This document shows positions 1 to 13,559 of a stretch of 64,000 nucleotides of DNA, in pieces. The notes beneath the pieces are model-generated. The model searched no databases. It was given only the letters and a program-made list of their open reading frames with translations, and was not told the origin of the DNA. Origin of the DNA: Carallia brachiata (taxonomy: Eukaryota > Streptophyta > Magnoliopsida > Malpighiales > Rhizophoraceae); NCBI GenBank assembly GCA_021464245.1, contig JADCRB010000071.1:2728001-2792000 (forward strand). Direction: 5' to 3'. The translations under genes and the position numbers were made by a program. The first letter of the stretch is position 1, and each line of letters starts with the position of its first letter.

Positions 1-547
1 TAGAGTTATTCTGCTCTCAATCATAACTGATATATTCATAATAAATCATTTTTTTTTATAAAAAAATTATCATTAGATTAGTAGATTATATTTTATTTTT
101 AATTATTAAAAAGCTCGATTGGCCGTATTGAATTACATAAAAAAAATAATTCTTTCTTGTATTCCCTTGCTACAGGTCTCTAAACTCTTCCCAGTAGACC
201 AAAAAAAAAAAAAATAATAATTCTTTAATTCCCATAAATTTTATTTCTCATTTTTTTAATATTAGAATTGAAACATAAAATAAAGATATGTAAGTTTTCA
301 ATTACTTTTAGGTAACGTGTTTTCTAAAGAGCATAAATTACTCTTTACTGCTAAATTCATTTAAGCGTCACATATGTGGTCATATTGTGCATTTGTCTAA
401 ATAAAATTACTGGTTTTTTTTTTTGGCATCTAAAAGGCTAAATGGTGTATTAATTAATGTGTATGATCTTATGGAACTTTGTCCAAATGAAACAGGGCAT
501 GTCGTCACCGGCTGTGGCTGGACAGCTAAGATTTTAATGCTAGGTTT

Positions 548-584
<37 letters not shown>

Positions 585-3500
585 CCTCCCACCCATCAAG
601 TGTTTCCTTTTCATGAAGTAACTCAATTTCTGTCCCTAAATCCATGAGCTTTCTACTGCCAAGCGAGCTACTGTCGGTGCTTGCTTTAAAAGTCTTGAGT
701 TTGTGTAAAATTCATTACAAAATTTATTGGACAATACACGAAACAACCCAAACTAGTTTATTGGAATCATAAACTATGCAATCTTTTGTAGTTTGAATCA
801 GATATCTTCAATTCAAATGTTGGAAACTGTTAAGAGTGTCTTCCTAATAATGTTAAACATTTAATAATAATCTACGAGCAAATGTTATCGAATTTAGTGA
901 TACCAATACCTGCACTTTGATCAAATAATGTTACGACTCACAAAAGAAGGAAAGTTTGACGAGCAATATCCTTTTTTTTTTCTTTAATTAATAAAGTCCA
1001 TTTCGGCATTTCCTAAGTTTATAAAAAATACACTTAGACAGCAAGAATCTTGCACCAAAGTCTAGTGATTGTAATCCTCACAAACACCCAGAAGTGTGCG
1101 ACCGTTAACTAAGCAACATAGAATAAATGTTTTAGTCCCATGTCACATTGTGAAGTTGCCAAAACAGCCGATAGTATATTACAAAAAAATCAGTTGATTT
1201 TAACGTCTTCAACATGCACCATTAAAATTTTTGTGCAGCACATATCTTATTCGTTAGGATTTAGGAGACTAAAGTAAAGATTGAATCTGGTCATCCAAAA
1301 AGCGTCCATATTACCTTCAGCACCATTTGAAAATCAAGAATAGGTTAATACTAGATATATTTTGGGTATAATTTAAAAATAGTAACAATAATAATAATGA
1401 GAGAGTATTTGGATGAAGTATGGCCAAATCATTTGGCCATGTAATGATGTCCATTCTGAATCAGGCGCCCAAAATTGCCAAAAAAAAAAAAAAAAAAGGA
1501 GAAGTGTCTCCAAGTGGGCATTTTTTATTACCATCATAGAGCAATTTTGTCTCTTGAAAGGAGCTGTGGTCCGACATTCAACTTCTATTGCGCAAGAGCA
1601 AATCGAGAGCAAAGTTTATTATCTAGGAAGAATCGATAGAAAGCTATGCAATGATCCAATTTTTCTGATGTAATTTTTAACTGGGGAAAATTTACAAATT
1701 ACTCTATTGTAATTTTTGAAGGCCTACAAAACATGAATTTCAAGCCTTGAATGGGTGCAGTAACATTTTTTTTGTTGGGTTTTTTTTAAAAATATTTTCC
1801 ACAATCCATTGCCGACTAGGATATGGTTAACACGTGAAATTATTTTTCATTGGGTTTGGAAGGCTCTTAATTTATGCTGAAGCTTTAATGAAATCTACAA
1901 TTATTCATGTCATTTTGTTGTTGGTACATATAGCATCCGAAGATTCTGCGCAATTATTTATTCTTGTACATTTGCTACTTGCAAAATATAGAGAAGATGA
2001 TTTCCAAAAAAAAAAAAAGAAAAGAAAAATATAAAGAAGAACAAAATTTGGATATAATGTTAACGAAACAGATAAAAAGTAGAACCTGCAGCCGCCCAGA
2101 GTAGTCTTGGTAATCCAGTGCTCGATAATTGTAGTTGTTGCAGTCAGTGTCCAATTGTGGACCAACGCATATTGTCATCAACAATTTTTGATATATTCGT
2201 TGCATCCATGATTGTCTTAATATCTTTGTTCCTGGTGACTAAAATCATCAATTACCAACAATAAGGTAAGACAGCCTTTCTATGCACAACATAATTTATT
2301 TTATGGTACTTGTTATTTTTAGTTTAACAAAGAAAAGATTGATAATTGAAATTGATTGTTGACATAGTAAATAAAATATTTGTATGAAAATATATCACTA
2401 ATTTAATTTGCAGCTACCTGATAAATATACCCTATTCGCTTTTGGTACAGCATGCATGTATGGATAATTATCTAAACAAATCTATGTTATTCCCATATTT
2501 AGTTTTTGGGTTGAACACTAAATCACACTTATTGAGTGGTGCAATTCAAAGTTGGAATGCCTTGAAATTAAGATCACTTCATATTTTCATGTAAACTTTA
2601 ACGTTCATTTTTTTAGGGTCCAAAAGTTTATTTTGCATATGAATCGAACAATTGTTGATGAAACATTGGATTGATTAAAATAAACAAAGCAGGATCCACA
2701 AAATAACATGTCAACATGTGACATTGATTGACTCTTACTCTACCTAATTTAGCGTTCATTTATTCGTGCTTTGAATTTGATGGCATTGGATTGTCAAGGT
2801 ACAGTTTGGCATCATCACCGTCCATCCAACTAGACAAATGTGCACGAGTACAACCATGCACCATGTGTTCTGTTGAATTATTGGGGCCCTACCCTTCGGG
2901 CCTGCACAGATTAACTACGAAATACCTATATCTTAATTTTAATTATTTTACATTTTATTTGTGATTTGGATGGGGACTATTATCCTTTATTTTAATTAAA
3001 AAGTTGAAAAGTATTGACAGCCATTTTTCTCTATATTTCTTTTTTTTTAACACAAAAAAAAATATTATCTTTATATGAATAATCGTATGTGTTAGCCGAG
3101 AACGAAGAGTCATCTGTTAATATCCTTATTCAATATTCTTCATAAAAAGAACTCATCACCTAAATACTTTTGGATTCAAACAAGTTTCTTCTAAATTGAT
3201 TAAAGTATTAACGAATTTAAAACTTATATCACAAATATACAGATTAATTGACAGTTAAAAAAAAATATTGTTTCCTTTATTTTTTTCTATATTTCTTTTC
3301 TCTTAATTTTGTATTATTTTCATGCCCTCCAACTTTATAGTGCACCATATTTCCACTTATATTTTGGATTTGTCTACGATTTTCTGTCTTTTTCACTAAT
3401 TGTATTGGGTTGCCTCAATGTACAGGGAACAAGTCAACAAACTTCACGTTTGTTGACAATTGGTGCCCGTTTATAGGTGGCATCTCTGCAAATAAACTAA

Positions 3501-6500
3501 GATCCATCAACAATCAGTGGGTCTTTTCGGCTCTTTTTGTCAATAAATATAAGCGTGCCTTTTCTTTAGTTGATCTTTAGCTCTTCAAAAGTTGATCTCA
3601 TCATTCGGCTAAAGAGTCCTTCGTGGAAAAATCATATTTATCATTTCTATAAAAATTGAACTTTTCTTTGCTATAAATATATAATCAAAGACAACGAGAA
3701 TCTTGAGAGACATCTACAAGTTAACTTGGCTCAAATGGCATTGTTTCAATACCTGCATAATTCTGTTTACATCTGGGTATGATCACAAAGAAAGGAAGTT
3801 GCCCTACTAGCCTAATTGGATTTCCATTTATGGTCCGAAAGTTTTGAGACAGCAAGAATCTAATGAGAAGGAAACCATCATCCATCTCAGGCTAGGCGCT
3901 CTTTTTTTAGTTTTTTGTTTTTTTGATGAGTTGCCCGTCTAACCCTACGTACATAGTTAAAAGTAGTGACGAATCTAAAATAATTTTCCAGCAAGTGAAT
4001 TTTATTAGTGGAATAAAAAAATAAATTATATATTAAAGTATCGAAATTAATATCGGAGGACGGCGAAACAACCTTTACCACAATGCTAAATGGTAACTTA
4101 GCCCTTGCCGCAGCCTAGATTCGTCCCTTGGTAATAGACCGAATCATGTACCCATTATACTGTGATGAGCAAGCATCATGTCCTCCGATGACCTTATGTG
4201 TGTACATTTGTAGGATTTGACCATGAAATTATGGCTGCACCTGTGTGTGGAAGTCTTACATATGGCCGGCGAATTAATGATTCATGAGAGGCTTTTGGTG
4301 GGGTCATTTTATTAATTACTAGCTATTCTTAATCTCCTCTTTAGAATCGTGACACTTGGAGCTTATACTTTGTAATTTCAATTAAAACCAAACAAGTATT
4401 AAATATACAGCTAAAAGAAAAGTTATGTAGGGAGAGAAAATGGCCCATATAGAGGACATTAAGAAAATTTTTTTATTAAAAAATAAATTATATATAACGT
4501 TAAGTACATTTATGATTTAGATTTTGACCAAAAAAAAAAAAAAAAGATACCCGATTGTTCTCAATTCTCTGCCTACTAACCAAAGCCCTACTGCTAATTG
4601 TCAATATGAGGTTAAGAAACACGCAGTGTGAAAATAAACCATGTGGACAGTTGGTATTATTTGTCTGTTTGCCATTTGTCCGTAGGCAACGGTTCAATGA
4701 AATGGTTCAAGATGCTTACCTACTAATACGGCAGAAAATAATGTCGTTTAGCAAAAACCAAAGTAAAAATTTATCTCTAAAAATGAAGAATACACCAAGT
4801 AAGTTACCTAACATATGGGCATATTTGGTATACTTCGGAACAAGCATATGCGACTCAAACATGCAAAGACAACGCAAGTGGGTGTGTTGCTCTGCAATAT
4901 TGGACCATCAACTTTCCACTTCAAGACCACTTGGGGTTCTTCATTGGACAATTGCACTTTTCAATCCTATCATTGCCCTACCAATTTGCTTTGAGTTTTG
5001 ACTCTAGCACAGAAACTTTTGGGCCTACTTTTAACATTAGTTCCTATACATCCTTTTTTCTTTAAAAACAAGTTAAAAAAACAAAAAAAAAAAAAAAGAA
5101 ACAAGAAAAAATCAGCGTGACAATGAGTGAGGAAGGACTGGAAGAAAAGGGCTACTCGAATTATTGGCACTAAAGAAGCAATTGCACCTCCCCCAGCCAC
5201 TGCCGGTTTTACCAGTTGATTAGACCCCACAAATTTCTGTCTACCAACGCTTTTTCGCTGGTGCACTTGTGGTACTACTCCAGCTCCCTCATCATGGAGA
5301 GATTCTTCAAAATGGGCATGGCTTGTTTCAACGACTAACAATAAATATACAAGCGAAAGTTTTGAAGATAAAAAAATTAATGCCTCCAGCTCAAAATCAT
5401 ATACATGCATTTGTATGTATGTACTGCTGTGGAATGGGGTCTTAACTTTTTTCTGAAAAGATGATCTTTATTGGATGCTATGAATCAACTATGGGTACAA
5501 AATCTTGGACAATAGGAAATGCACGCCAAAATCCACTAGCTAAGTGGCCTTTTACATTATTACATATGTCTGTCATCTTCACCAAGCTTCACCCGTTTCT
5601 TTTATTTTGTCCTGGGATTCCGTAGTTTCGTCTCCAGGAAAGTCCGAAGACATCAATTTGCCATTCCCGAAAGTAATAAAAAATATAAATATACCAACCA
5701 ATTTCACAAGAACAACATAGTCTTCAATACCCATATGATTGTAGCAAGTCTGCGTGTCTTCATATTTGGCGTCCCAGTTCAAATTTTAGAACAGTATGCC
5801 CTCCTCTTACTAATACGCGAAGTGGTCACAAAAGTAATGAAAATCCGTAAGTTTTGTTTGTAATCAAACTCGTTTGTCGGGATATTAGTGGTAGAGTCTT
5901 ATTAGCTCTGCTGGTATTCACGTGATGGGTCTAACTCCTTTTAGGTTGTTAAATGGACTGTTCAAACGGAGGTTCCTCCTGAATCCGACTTAGAGATCCG
6001 ATAATTAACATGTCCGTAACTGATTTTTTTTTTTTGACTAAAAAAAAAGGGCAATAAAAGAATGAGAAGTGATATTGATATGGCATATGTATAAATTTTA
6101 AATAAAAACAAGTTATTTGCACTTAATTATAACTTGAGAAATTTACAAGACACTATCCCATTATAACACAATTGTGATTATTTTTTAATCAAAAGGATCG
6201 AGATGATGCTTACTTTTACCAACTAAGTCAGTATATACTGGAAGTTATAAATTGAAACGACACCTTATTCCATAAAATAAGAAATTAAATACAGTTATTC
6301 AATTCCATTATGCAGTTAGCTACTGGATGTAACATTAAACAAAGAAATGCCCTATCAAAAAAAAAAAAACCAAAGAAATGCAATCAGCAACAGAATTCTC
6401 ACTTGATTTTCTCAGTTGACCATTAGTTTTCTCGGATGGCCTAACATGGAGCAAATGACGAAAATCCCACTTCCGTTTCAATAGCATCATCATTGGTCAA

Positions 6501-8300
6501 CGTTTGTATTGTAACATCGAACGATGATCTACTTTTACGTCATCAAATGTCAATCGCCAACGTATCTATTGTTTCTATGTCTTAAGAACCATTGCGTTTA
6601 CAATAAGACCTACGATAAAAGACACATTGCGAATTCACATTACAAACTGTTGGCTATAAATATGTAATCTTTATTTTTAATTATAATTATACATAAAAAT
6701 ATTAAAAAATATGTGGTCAACAACTATAATAGTAATTGGTGTGAACTAATGTATGAGATGCATCTAATTCACATCATTCACGTAACTTTTCCATCATTTG
6801 GTTTTACAAAGTTTTGTGCTTTTGAGAACCCTAAACTTACTGTATTTTTTAGATATTAATTCTGATATAGTTCTGTTTCTGTCGTTCTGCCATGGAACCA
6901 TACGATTCTACAATTAAGTGCACGTCTCTATCCTGCTATTCCGTAACAGAAGTGGCACAGCAATGCCACTCCTCTCTTGGTGGCACAAAACGCACCTGTG
7001 ATCCAAATTCCAACCATTTTAAGGAAGGGAGAAGCTGATATTTGTCAATTCATAAATGGGTATTTATCAGAGATTTATGAAGTAATAGTAGTTCCAATTC
7101 CAGGTACAGAAAAAAGAAAAAGAAAAGAAAAGGTCACGATATCATAATGCAAGGCGTCTTTGGTCTATTGGCTGACCAGTGCCGTGACAAATCAGTATAT
7201 CTACCTATATTTAATAAATAAAGCTTGCTTTAAGTCAATGTGGGATTACAAAATACAAATTACTGACCCTTCCAGCCGCCAGCAACAATCTAGTACATAT
7301 TGAAATGCTAATTGTCCTCCTGCATTCAAGCACATCTAACTCGTGCACATAACAAAATTGCATATCTTATCAATCACCTGCTAATTTTTCCATGATAAGG
7401 AGTCTTTTTTAGGTAAAGCTTTGAAGCTACTGGGCACGGCACCCCTTTGCCACGATTTCCCACTCCAGAATTCAATTATGAGACCAACATATTTATTATC
7501 CCACATAATTCCGGGTTCGCTTTTGACACTAAACTAATTAAGGTAGTTATGCTCGCCGAGTTTTTTTTTTTTGGTACATTTATCTCTGCTTGTAGTTGGG
7601 TGAACGATTTTGCAATTTCCCTTCTTTTTTTTTTTTTTGATCCTACGATTTTACAATTCCTAGATAACCAGAGTAGTGTAATTTTACTTTTTTATTCGAT
7701 CTAAATGTAATTTTACTTATTGTTGATCACAATTGCGGGACAATAGGTTATCGTCTCTGGACAGTCGGGTCTATAGGATTTGGGTCGGCTAATAGCATAG
7801 GGCTGTGATTCTTTAGTCGGCAAAGCCACGAAAGACCTGGTATATTTCTAAAATGGGCTCTCCAAGCACAAATGTTAATGGTCATATTGAATGATAGTAT
7901 CTTGGATTTCTTTTGGAATCCATTTCAATTAGATGGGTTTGGGCTTAAAAATTCGTATCCTGAGTTGGACTGCTCTTGGGCTCATTACTGAGGGGTAGAC
8001 CCGTACATGAGCCCAGTACCGAGGCCTCTTGGGCAATGAGCACGGGCTCCCCATTAAAGATGCTCTTGGATTTACAGCCGGCACCCAGTCCACACATTGA
8101 TAGTTAATCAAGATGCCTCCGTTACTAGCTTTAAGTTTTGTGAATTGAGTGTAACTTTACTCCAGTCCAGCTTAGTCCGGGAGAAGTCTGAAATTCGAAC
8201 CTCAGTCTTCTCTCTTACTTGTCCCCTCCACTACTATTATCCCCACTACAGACACAAAAACAAAGCAGTCCTAAAAATTACTATTTGAAAAGATACAAGT
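1..8300. other. Intergenic, no gene recognised
   Basis: This stretch is AT-rich with many A or T runs and has stop codons in all frames. The longest open frames (about 146-148 codons near 4.55-5.4 kb) show no family resemblance and include low-complexity stretches. I found no RNA gene, tandem array or coherent transposon coding region. It lies downstream of the HPT1 gene, which is read toward it. Confidence 0.6.
553..580. repeat. (TA)n microsatellite
   Basis: About 14 uninterrupted TA units in intergenic DNA. The open frame that crosses it reads alternating Tyr-Ile and is an artefact of the repeat. Confidence 0.9.
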
Positions 8301-8540
8301 GAAAGGCTTACAACTTTTATTTACAGAATCCACAAGTTACAATAAAAAGATTATCATACTGGCCAAGATCATGGCAGTTTGATCAATTCCGTGATGAAAT
8401 TAACCGAGACATGGAGGCCTTGCACAAAATCAAAACATCCCACAATTTCTTTTTGATGGATAATACATCTTCCCAACGTCTATATATTAGTAGAGCGATG
8501 ATCCGACTTATCTATGATACTTCCATTACGGAGCACCAAC

Positions 8541-11500
8541 TCATCTTACAAATGGTATGAGCAAGTACTCGGCATAAAATAGCTGCGAAAGACAAGAGGG
8601 AACTCTTAAAAATGAATTGAACCAGTTTCCAGCACAAAAAATAATTCGGCCCATTGTATACGTCTTATGTGCGAATGTACATGAACATCAATCCCATGCA
8701 TGCACGAAATATGAATGTAGAGACTTGGACATGCATTGTGAAGCTTTGCTGCAACATTCACAGTGAATGATGCTCGACAGATATTTACCTTCCAAACGAA
8801 CATGTAGCACGACGTTATCGCAGCTTTGCTCTTCAGATCAACAGATTTAGCGCGATTCCATAGTATGGAAGCCAAGACGGCATGGCCCAAAACCTAATCC
8901 ACACAAGGGAAGCAGGTTGACAGTAAAGTATAATTAGAGATCAACCTAAACTACTTATCAATGACAATGAAGTCTTTTGCAATGAGTTGTATCTAAAACC
9001 GAATTGAACTTTCCAGACCTCCTTGGGATGCTTGAAATATCTACATTTCCATGTCAACATAGAACATAAATGATTCTCGTTATTACTGACAATCTCAGTT
9101 GTGGTAAATCAGTTTGGCAAAGTAGGAAGGAGAAGCAATGTCACGCTTGGTAATAATGGACGCCAGCAGGAGTAAGCTAGAGATGAACAAATAAGAACAA
9201 TTGAGCACATTACCGTGATCCATTTGCTCCAGGCATAGGAAGATGCAGCTCCAACTACAATGGCAACACCATATGCAATTTCTAGTAGTGCAATGCAGAT
9301 CCAAAATACCTGATCAAGCAAAGAAAGTTAAGGAACAGCCAAAGGAAATTACTCCTGCCAAGAGAAGGTGTATGACTAGCAAACTAACGCGCTCTTGGCC
9401 CAGCCTGACTGTAAATGTCTGGATGCCGAATATGTTATCTCCTTCCATGTCAGGTATATCCTACAAATAATCCAATTTCAGGTCAAATAAGACAGTATAT
9501 ATCAAGTGTCGCAAAAACCAAGAATAAAACCTGCCTAAGGTTAGATTCCAAAATTTTCCCTCTACAATCACAAAAACAACAACAAAAAATTTATTTGGGG
9601 ATAGGCGACATTAATCTTTTCACGCCATTCTATTCTCTACAACCATGATATCATTAAAATGAGAAATATATGACAATTACCTTAAATAATGCAATAACAA
9701 CTGAAAAGAAGCTCATGAATGCAGTTGCAAAGATGACAGGCCTGGAAAAGACAGCAGGTCTTCCATACACGTGCATCTGCAAGGTGTTAATGCATAAGTA
9801 ACCAAGCACACAAAAAGCTTATTCCATAAAATCCATATGTGTGTGTGTGTGTGTGTGCGTGTGTGTGTGTGTGTGTAAAGAGAGGCCTAATGCACAAAAA
9901 GACTACCCTCCTATTTAATGATAGGTTAATGAGCAGAATATGTGTTTATGTGTTGGATACTATTTTGGGCCTCAACACTACTTCACGGCCATTTAGGGAG
10001 AGCATAACTGTCAATTTAACAATAACCACTTTTATGATGTTGAGTCCATGGATGTCAGCCAGCAAGCCAATGACAACAATATAAATGCTACAATTTCTAT
10101 ATGTTTGGACGTCGCTTCTCAGCGCAGCACACAAGTGCCACGTTATTTTATGGGCGCTTGTTTTAATAAATTTAATGTCTGAGCTATGCCGCATACCTGT
10201 ATGTGCAGATAGAAGGCAATCTGAACAATCACTGCCCTAACAGCTAGGATGCACAGAGCTGCAATGAATGCAAACCTTTTCCATCTCAGGAGTGGCAACT
10301 GAAACGGAAAGACAAAATAATTAGAAATCATAAGAAACCTGAATTTGTATGCTTACATTAGTTTCCCAATCAAGTGACCATTAATAGAAGCAATTAAAAG
10401 ATCCAGTAGTCATGACAGAACCAAAAAAAAGAAAAAAATCTCCGTTGCCTATGAACTCCTAAACTACTAGGGAATGGCTAAATTCAACCAACAGTAGATG
10501 CTTTCTTGTGGACTGTAGTCATAAAAAAATGCAGTATTAGTTTAAATTATTCTGCATGAGGTGCTTTTCCCACAGTAATGTGTTCTATACAACTAGTTGA
10601 CGTGTGGGGTAATCTGAAGTTAGTTAAATCAACTAACATTGATAGAATATGCTGTTCCAAGAGCAAAACTGATGAAGAGAGCCCAAATCAATGGCTGCGA
10701 GCCAACATCCATCCAAGCCAGAAACTCTGCACGGAGAAAAAGAAAAAGGTCGGCAATTTCCAACTAATGAATACAAATCCAAGATTAAATTTTTTAACTG
10801 CAGAAAATATATCATTAGCAGGTGATTGATTCTCGAGAATCACTAGTTGTCTGGTGAACTTTGAACATATATAGTGGAAAAAAACAAGACTATTACGACA
10901 CTTTTTTGCAACATATGAAAGCAAAATAAATTCCACTGCCATAACCACCGCGTGAAATATTGCCGAATATATGTACCATGATGGAGAAAGATGCAATAAG
11001 TACAACACCAGTTTCCATGGAATATTCCCCTGATGCCAATGGAAGATATGGCTTGTTAACCTGTAATGAAACAAGTGCACATCTATGTTACGAAATCCAA
11101 GCTAGTGTTTACGAGTTCGATATTTTGGCATGGTTCTAGCTACCATATAGATAAAGAGGTTATATGAGGAACTGCCACTGTAATGGCTAAAGATACTCTA
11201 TAAGACGGAATCATTGTGACCCTGCTCTACTAATTTATCAAAAGGAATAATGCAAAGGGAATTTTGTCATTCCACATCCAATTATATCAGAAGGTTCCAA
11301 CCTCCAGGTAATTCCCTTTACATTCAGCAGCTGAAAAAGACTGAGGCCTATAGAAGACACTGTATTACAATGTGGAATCAGTTAAGCTACCTTGTCTATT
11401 TCAACATCAGTCAACTGATTCAATCCAACAATATAAATATTCATCATGAGGGCAGCAGCCAAAGCCTGAAGTTCAAAAATAGACTAAATAAATATATGAC

Positions 11501-12804
11501 AACAACAATACGCAAAAGAGGAATTGACGAGCTCTTTCTATTGATTTGACATTTTCAGGTATCACCTCTAGCAACCCTGTGAAAAATAGTGGAGAAAAAT
11601 CACGGAGCTTCTTGACTGCAAGGAGAGAAACCGATACGATGCTTAAAGCCTGTACTAAAAAAAAGTCCAATAAGCACATTGAAAATTAAATTAAATAGCA
11701 AACTTAACCAGATTTTTGGAAACTGGTATGTCACACATAGACCATTAACCTCTTCCAGCTTCATATGACAAATTTTAACTTAACTGTACCGATAACAGTA
11801 TGGGGCCGTGAAAATTTGTAGAAAGCATGCAATGAACTTAAAACAGTTCTCTTGGGATCATAAGCTCCAGGTTCAGATTCAAGTGGTTGTCCAGAGGTAG
11901 CATGCACTGAGAATTTCCTATTACTTCTGCGATGAATCGTACATCTTTTGACAATGCCTCCAATAGGATGCTTCAAGCGAAGCTGCTGAAACCTCACAGT
12001 ATAATGTCTTTCTACGAGGTTCCTTGGGGTGGAACACAAAACTTCAATTGCTCCTATCGAACCTGTTAACCCAGTGACCGGAATCATCATAAATTGAAGC
12101 TACATGAAACCAAAATAACATTATGATATTAAGATTAAAGGTAAAATGTCAACTTGTCTACATCAGAAACCTGGGAACAACCAATAAGGGACACAAGAAC
12201 AATCCACCTAGAATTATTAAATACCCATAGTTTCCCTTGAAACCCCTTATGGACATAAGAAATGGCATTTTGGTTACCTATTACACTTGTTTTCAAAAAA
12301 GAATATAACAACAAAATTGCTGGGGAGATGGGGAAAGAACGAGAGAAAAGTAATGAGAAAGAAAAGATATTTGGAAAATGACACACTTTGAAGTTCTCAC
12401 TCCTCCAGTAACTTTCACCTATCAATATTTCTTTGATCAGACAAATAATATTACACCAGCCAAATTTAACATAAATGAAACACTCAAAAACGTGCTAAAA
12501 TACCCAGTTGCTTACAACAAATAATAACTCAAAAAGATCCCTGAGAGAACAGAGAAACAAGGTGTGAACTTTACCATGAAGGAGCCAAGAGAATGGTTTA
12601 GAGAGACAGACAGATGAAACCCAGACCAAGAGACTGAATGGACAATCAACTCAAGCAAAAAAAAACACCCTTTTGAAGCAAACAAGTAGATAAAAATTTC
12701 ACTTCAACATGCAACAAAGAGAAAAAAGCCATACCTAAAGCGAACGAAGAAGAGGAAGGAAAATAAGAAAGTTTTGAACTTGACCCAAGAAGCAGAGTCT
12801 CCAT
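8541..12804 (-). CDS. HPT1: Homogentisate phytyltransferase, plastid (tocopherol synthesis)
   Basis: This UbiA-family membrane prenyltransferase joins homogentisate to phytyl diphosphate in the plastid envelope, the committed step of vitamin E synthesis. Twelve exons on the minus strand fit GT..AG sites: 12735-12804, 11785-12062, 11566-11649, 11391-11465, 10977-11060, 10638-10726, 10197-10298, 9681-9776, 9389-9460, 9214-9309, 8789-8893 and 8541-8582. They encode about 397 residues, normal for the family. Both Asp-rich substrate motifs are present: NQLTDVEID (about residues 160-168) and DIPDMEGD (about 294-301). The first about 95 residues are a Ser-rich plastid transit region, followed by hydrophobic membrane spans. 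All introns from the second onward are phase 0. Exon 6 is 89 bp where 90 is expected: one base is missing near 10704, after GWM, which breaks the frame as written. The identification is very firm; the start exon is less so. Confidence 0.93.
9838..9876. repeat. (GT)n microsatellite in an HPT1 intron
   Basis: About 19 GT units with one GC interruption, inside the intron between HPT1 exons 7 and 8 (9777-10196). The Cys-Val open frame here is an artefact. Confidence 0.9.
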
Positions 12805-12959
12805 TGCAGCTTGAATCTCCAATAATTGAAGAAATGTTTATGCTTTCTGTTCATTCAATCAAGTGTTTCACTTGTAACAGTAGAAGGCTCCTTTTCAAAT
12901 CACTTTCTCTCTGTCTCCCTGCATTTATTTCTATGGAAAAACATTGGAGGGGATAGATG

Positions 12960-13110
12960 ATAGGTACAAAAATATTAATAATATAATTATAAGGTATATT
13001 TATAAAATAATATTAATTTTTTATATAATAAAAAATAATATAATAATTTTTTATATTATATTTTATTAATTTTATTATATAAATAATAAAAATAATAATA
13101 ATCGTTATAT
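12960..13110. repeat. AT-rich foldback upstream of HPT1
   Basis: Almost pure A/T with two arms that are roughly inverted copies of each other, as in a small decayed MITE. It lies about 150 bp upstream of the HPT1 start codon. The ends are not sharp. Confidence 0.35.
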
Positions 13111-13191
13111 TATTAACAAATTTTTTTTTTTTTTTTTTTTTATCTATCAACGTATGTTCTCTCAATGAAATCCCTATTTCTATATTCTCCA

Positions 13192-13197
13192 CACGTG
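13192..13197. promoter_or_regulatory. G-box (CACGTG) upstream of HPT1
   Basis: A palindromic CACGTG within ACACGTGACA, about 390 bp upstream of the HPT1 start codon. G-boxes are bound by bHLH and bZIP factors in light and ABA responses. The hexamer occurs elsewhere in the window (near 1834, 5929, 14644, 38325 and 41735), so function is only suggested. Confidence 0.25.
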
Positions 13198-13351
13198 ACA
13201 GTGAGTCGGTGGCAGGAGTAGCTGAAGCTGGGGATGGACACTAAATGCCAAGTGGGCCACTTTAGAGTGCGGCCAAGCGGTGGCCACCTAAAACAAAAAA
13301 ATACTAAAGAGCCCGTTTCGTGCACGTCAAAAAGAAAAATAAAGCTTGAAT

Positions 13352-13492
13352 AAATATATAATAATTAATTATTTTTTTATACATTTAAAAAATTAATATT
13401 TATAATAAAAATTTAATAAAATATATATTTATTTTTATTATAAATATTAATCATTTTAATTATATAAAATAATTAATTAATTATTATATACC
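13352..13492. mobile_element. Short palindromic MITE-like hairpin
   Basis: About 140 bp of A/T whose left arm (around TATATAATAATTAATTATT) is the reverse complement of its right arm, with a T-rich centre. This is the form of a small foldback MITE. No target duplication could be assigned. Confidence 0.45.
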
Positions 13493-13559
13493 TATTCTAC
13501 ATTACTTTTTTCCTGTATGTACATTTTATGTGTAAAGAATGAATTGTTCAAACGGGTTA

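Noticed and set aside
4555..5410. Open frames of 146-148 codons on both strands
   Set aside because: No family resemblance, Lys/Phe homopolymer tracts, no splice or start context; likely chance.
9839..10084. Frame starting with Cys-Val repeats
   Set aside because: It is created by the GT microsatellite in an HPT1 intron.
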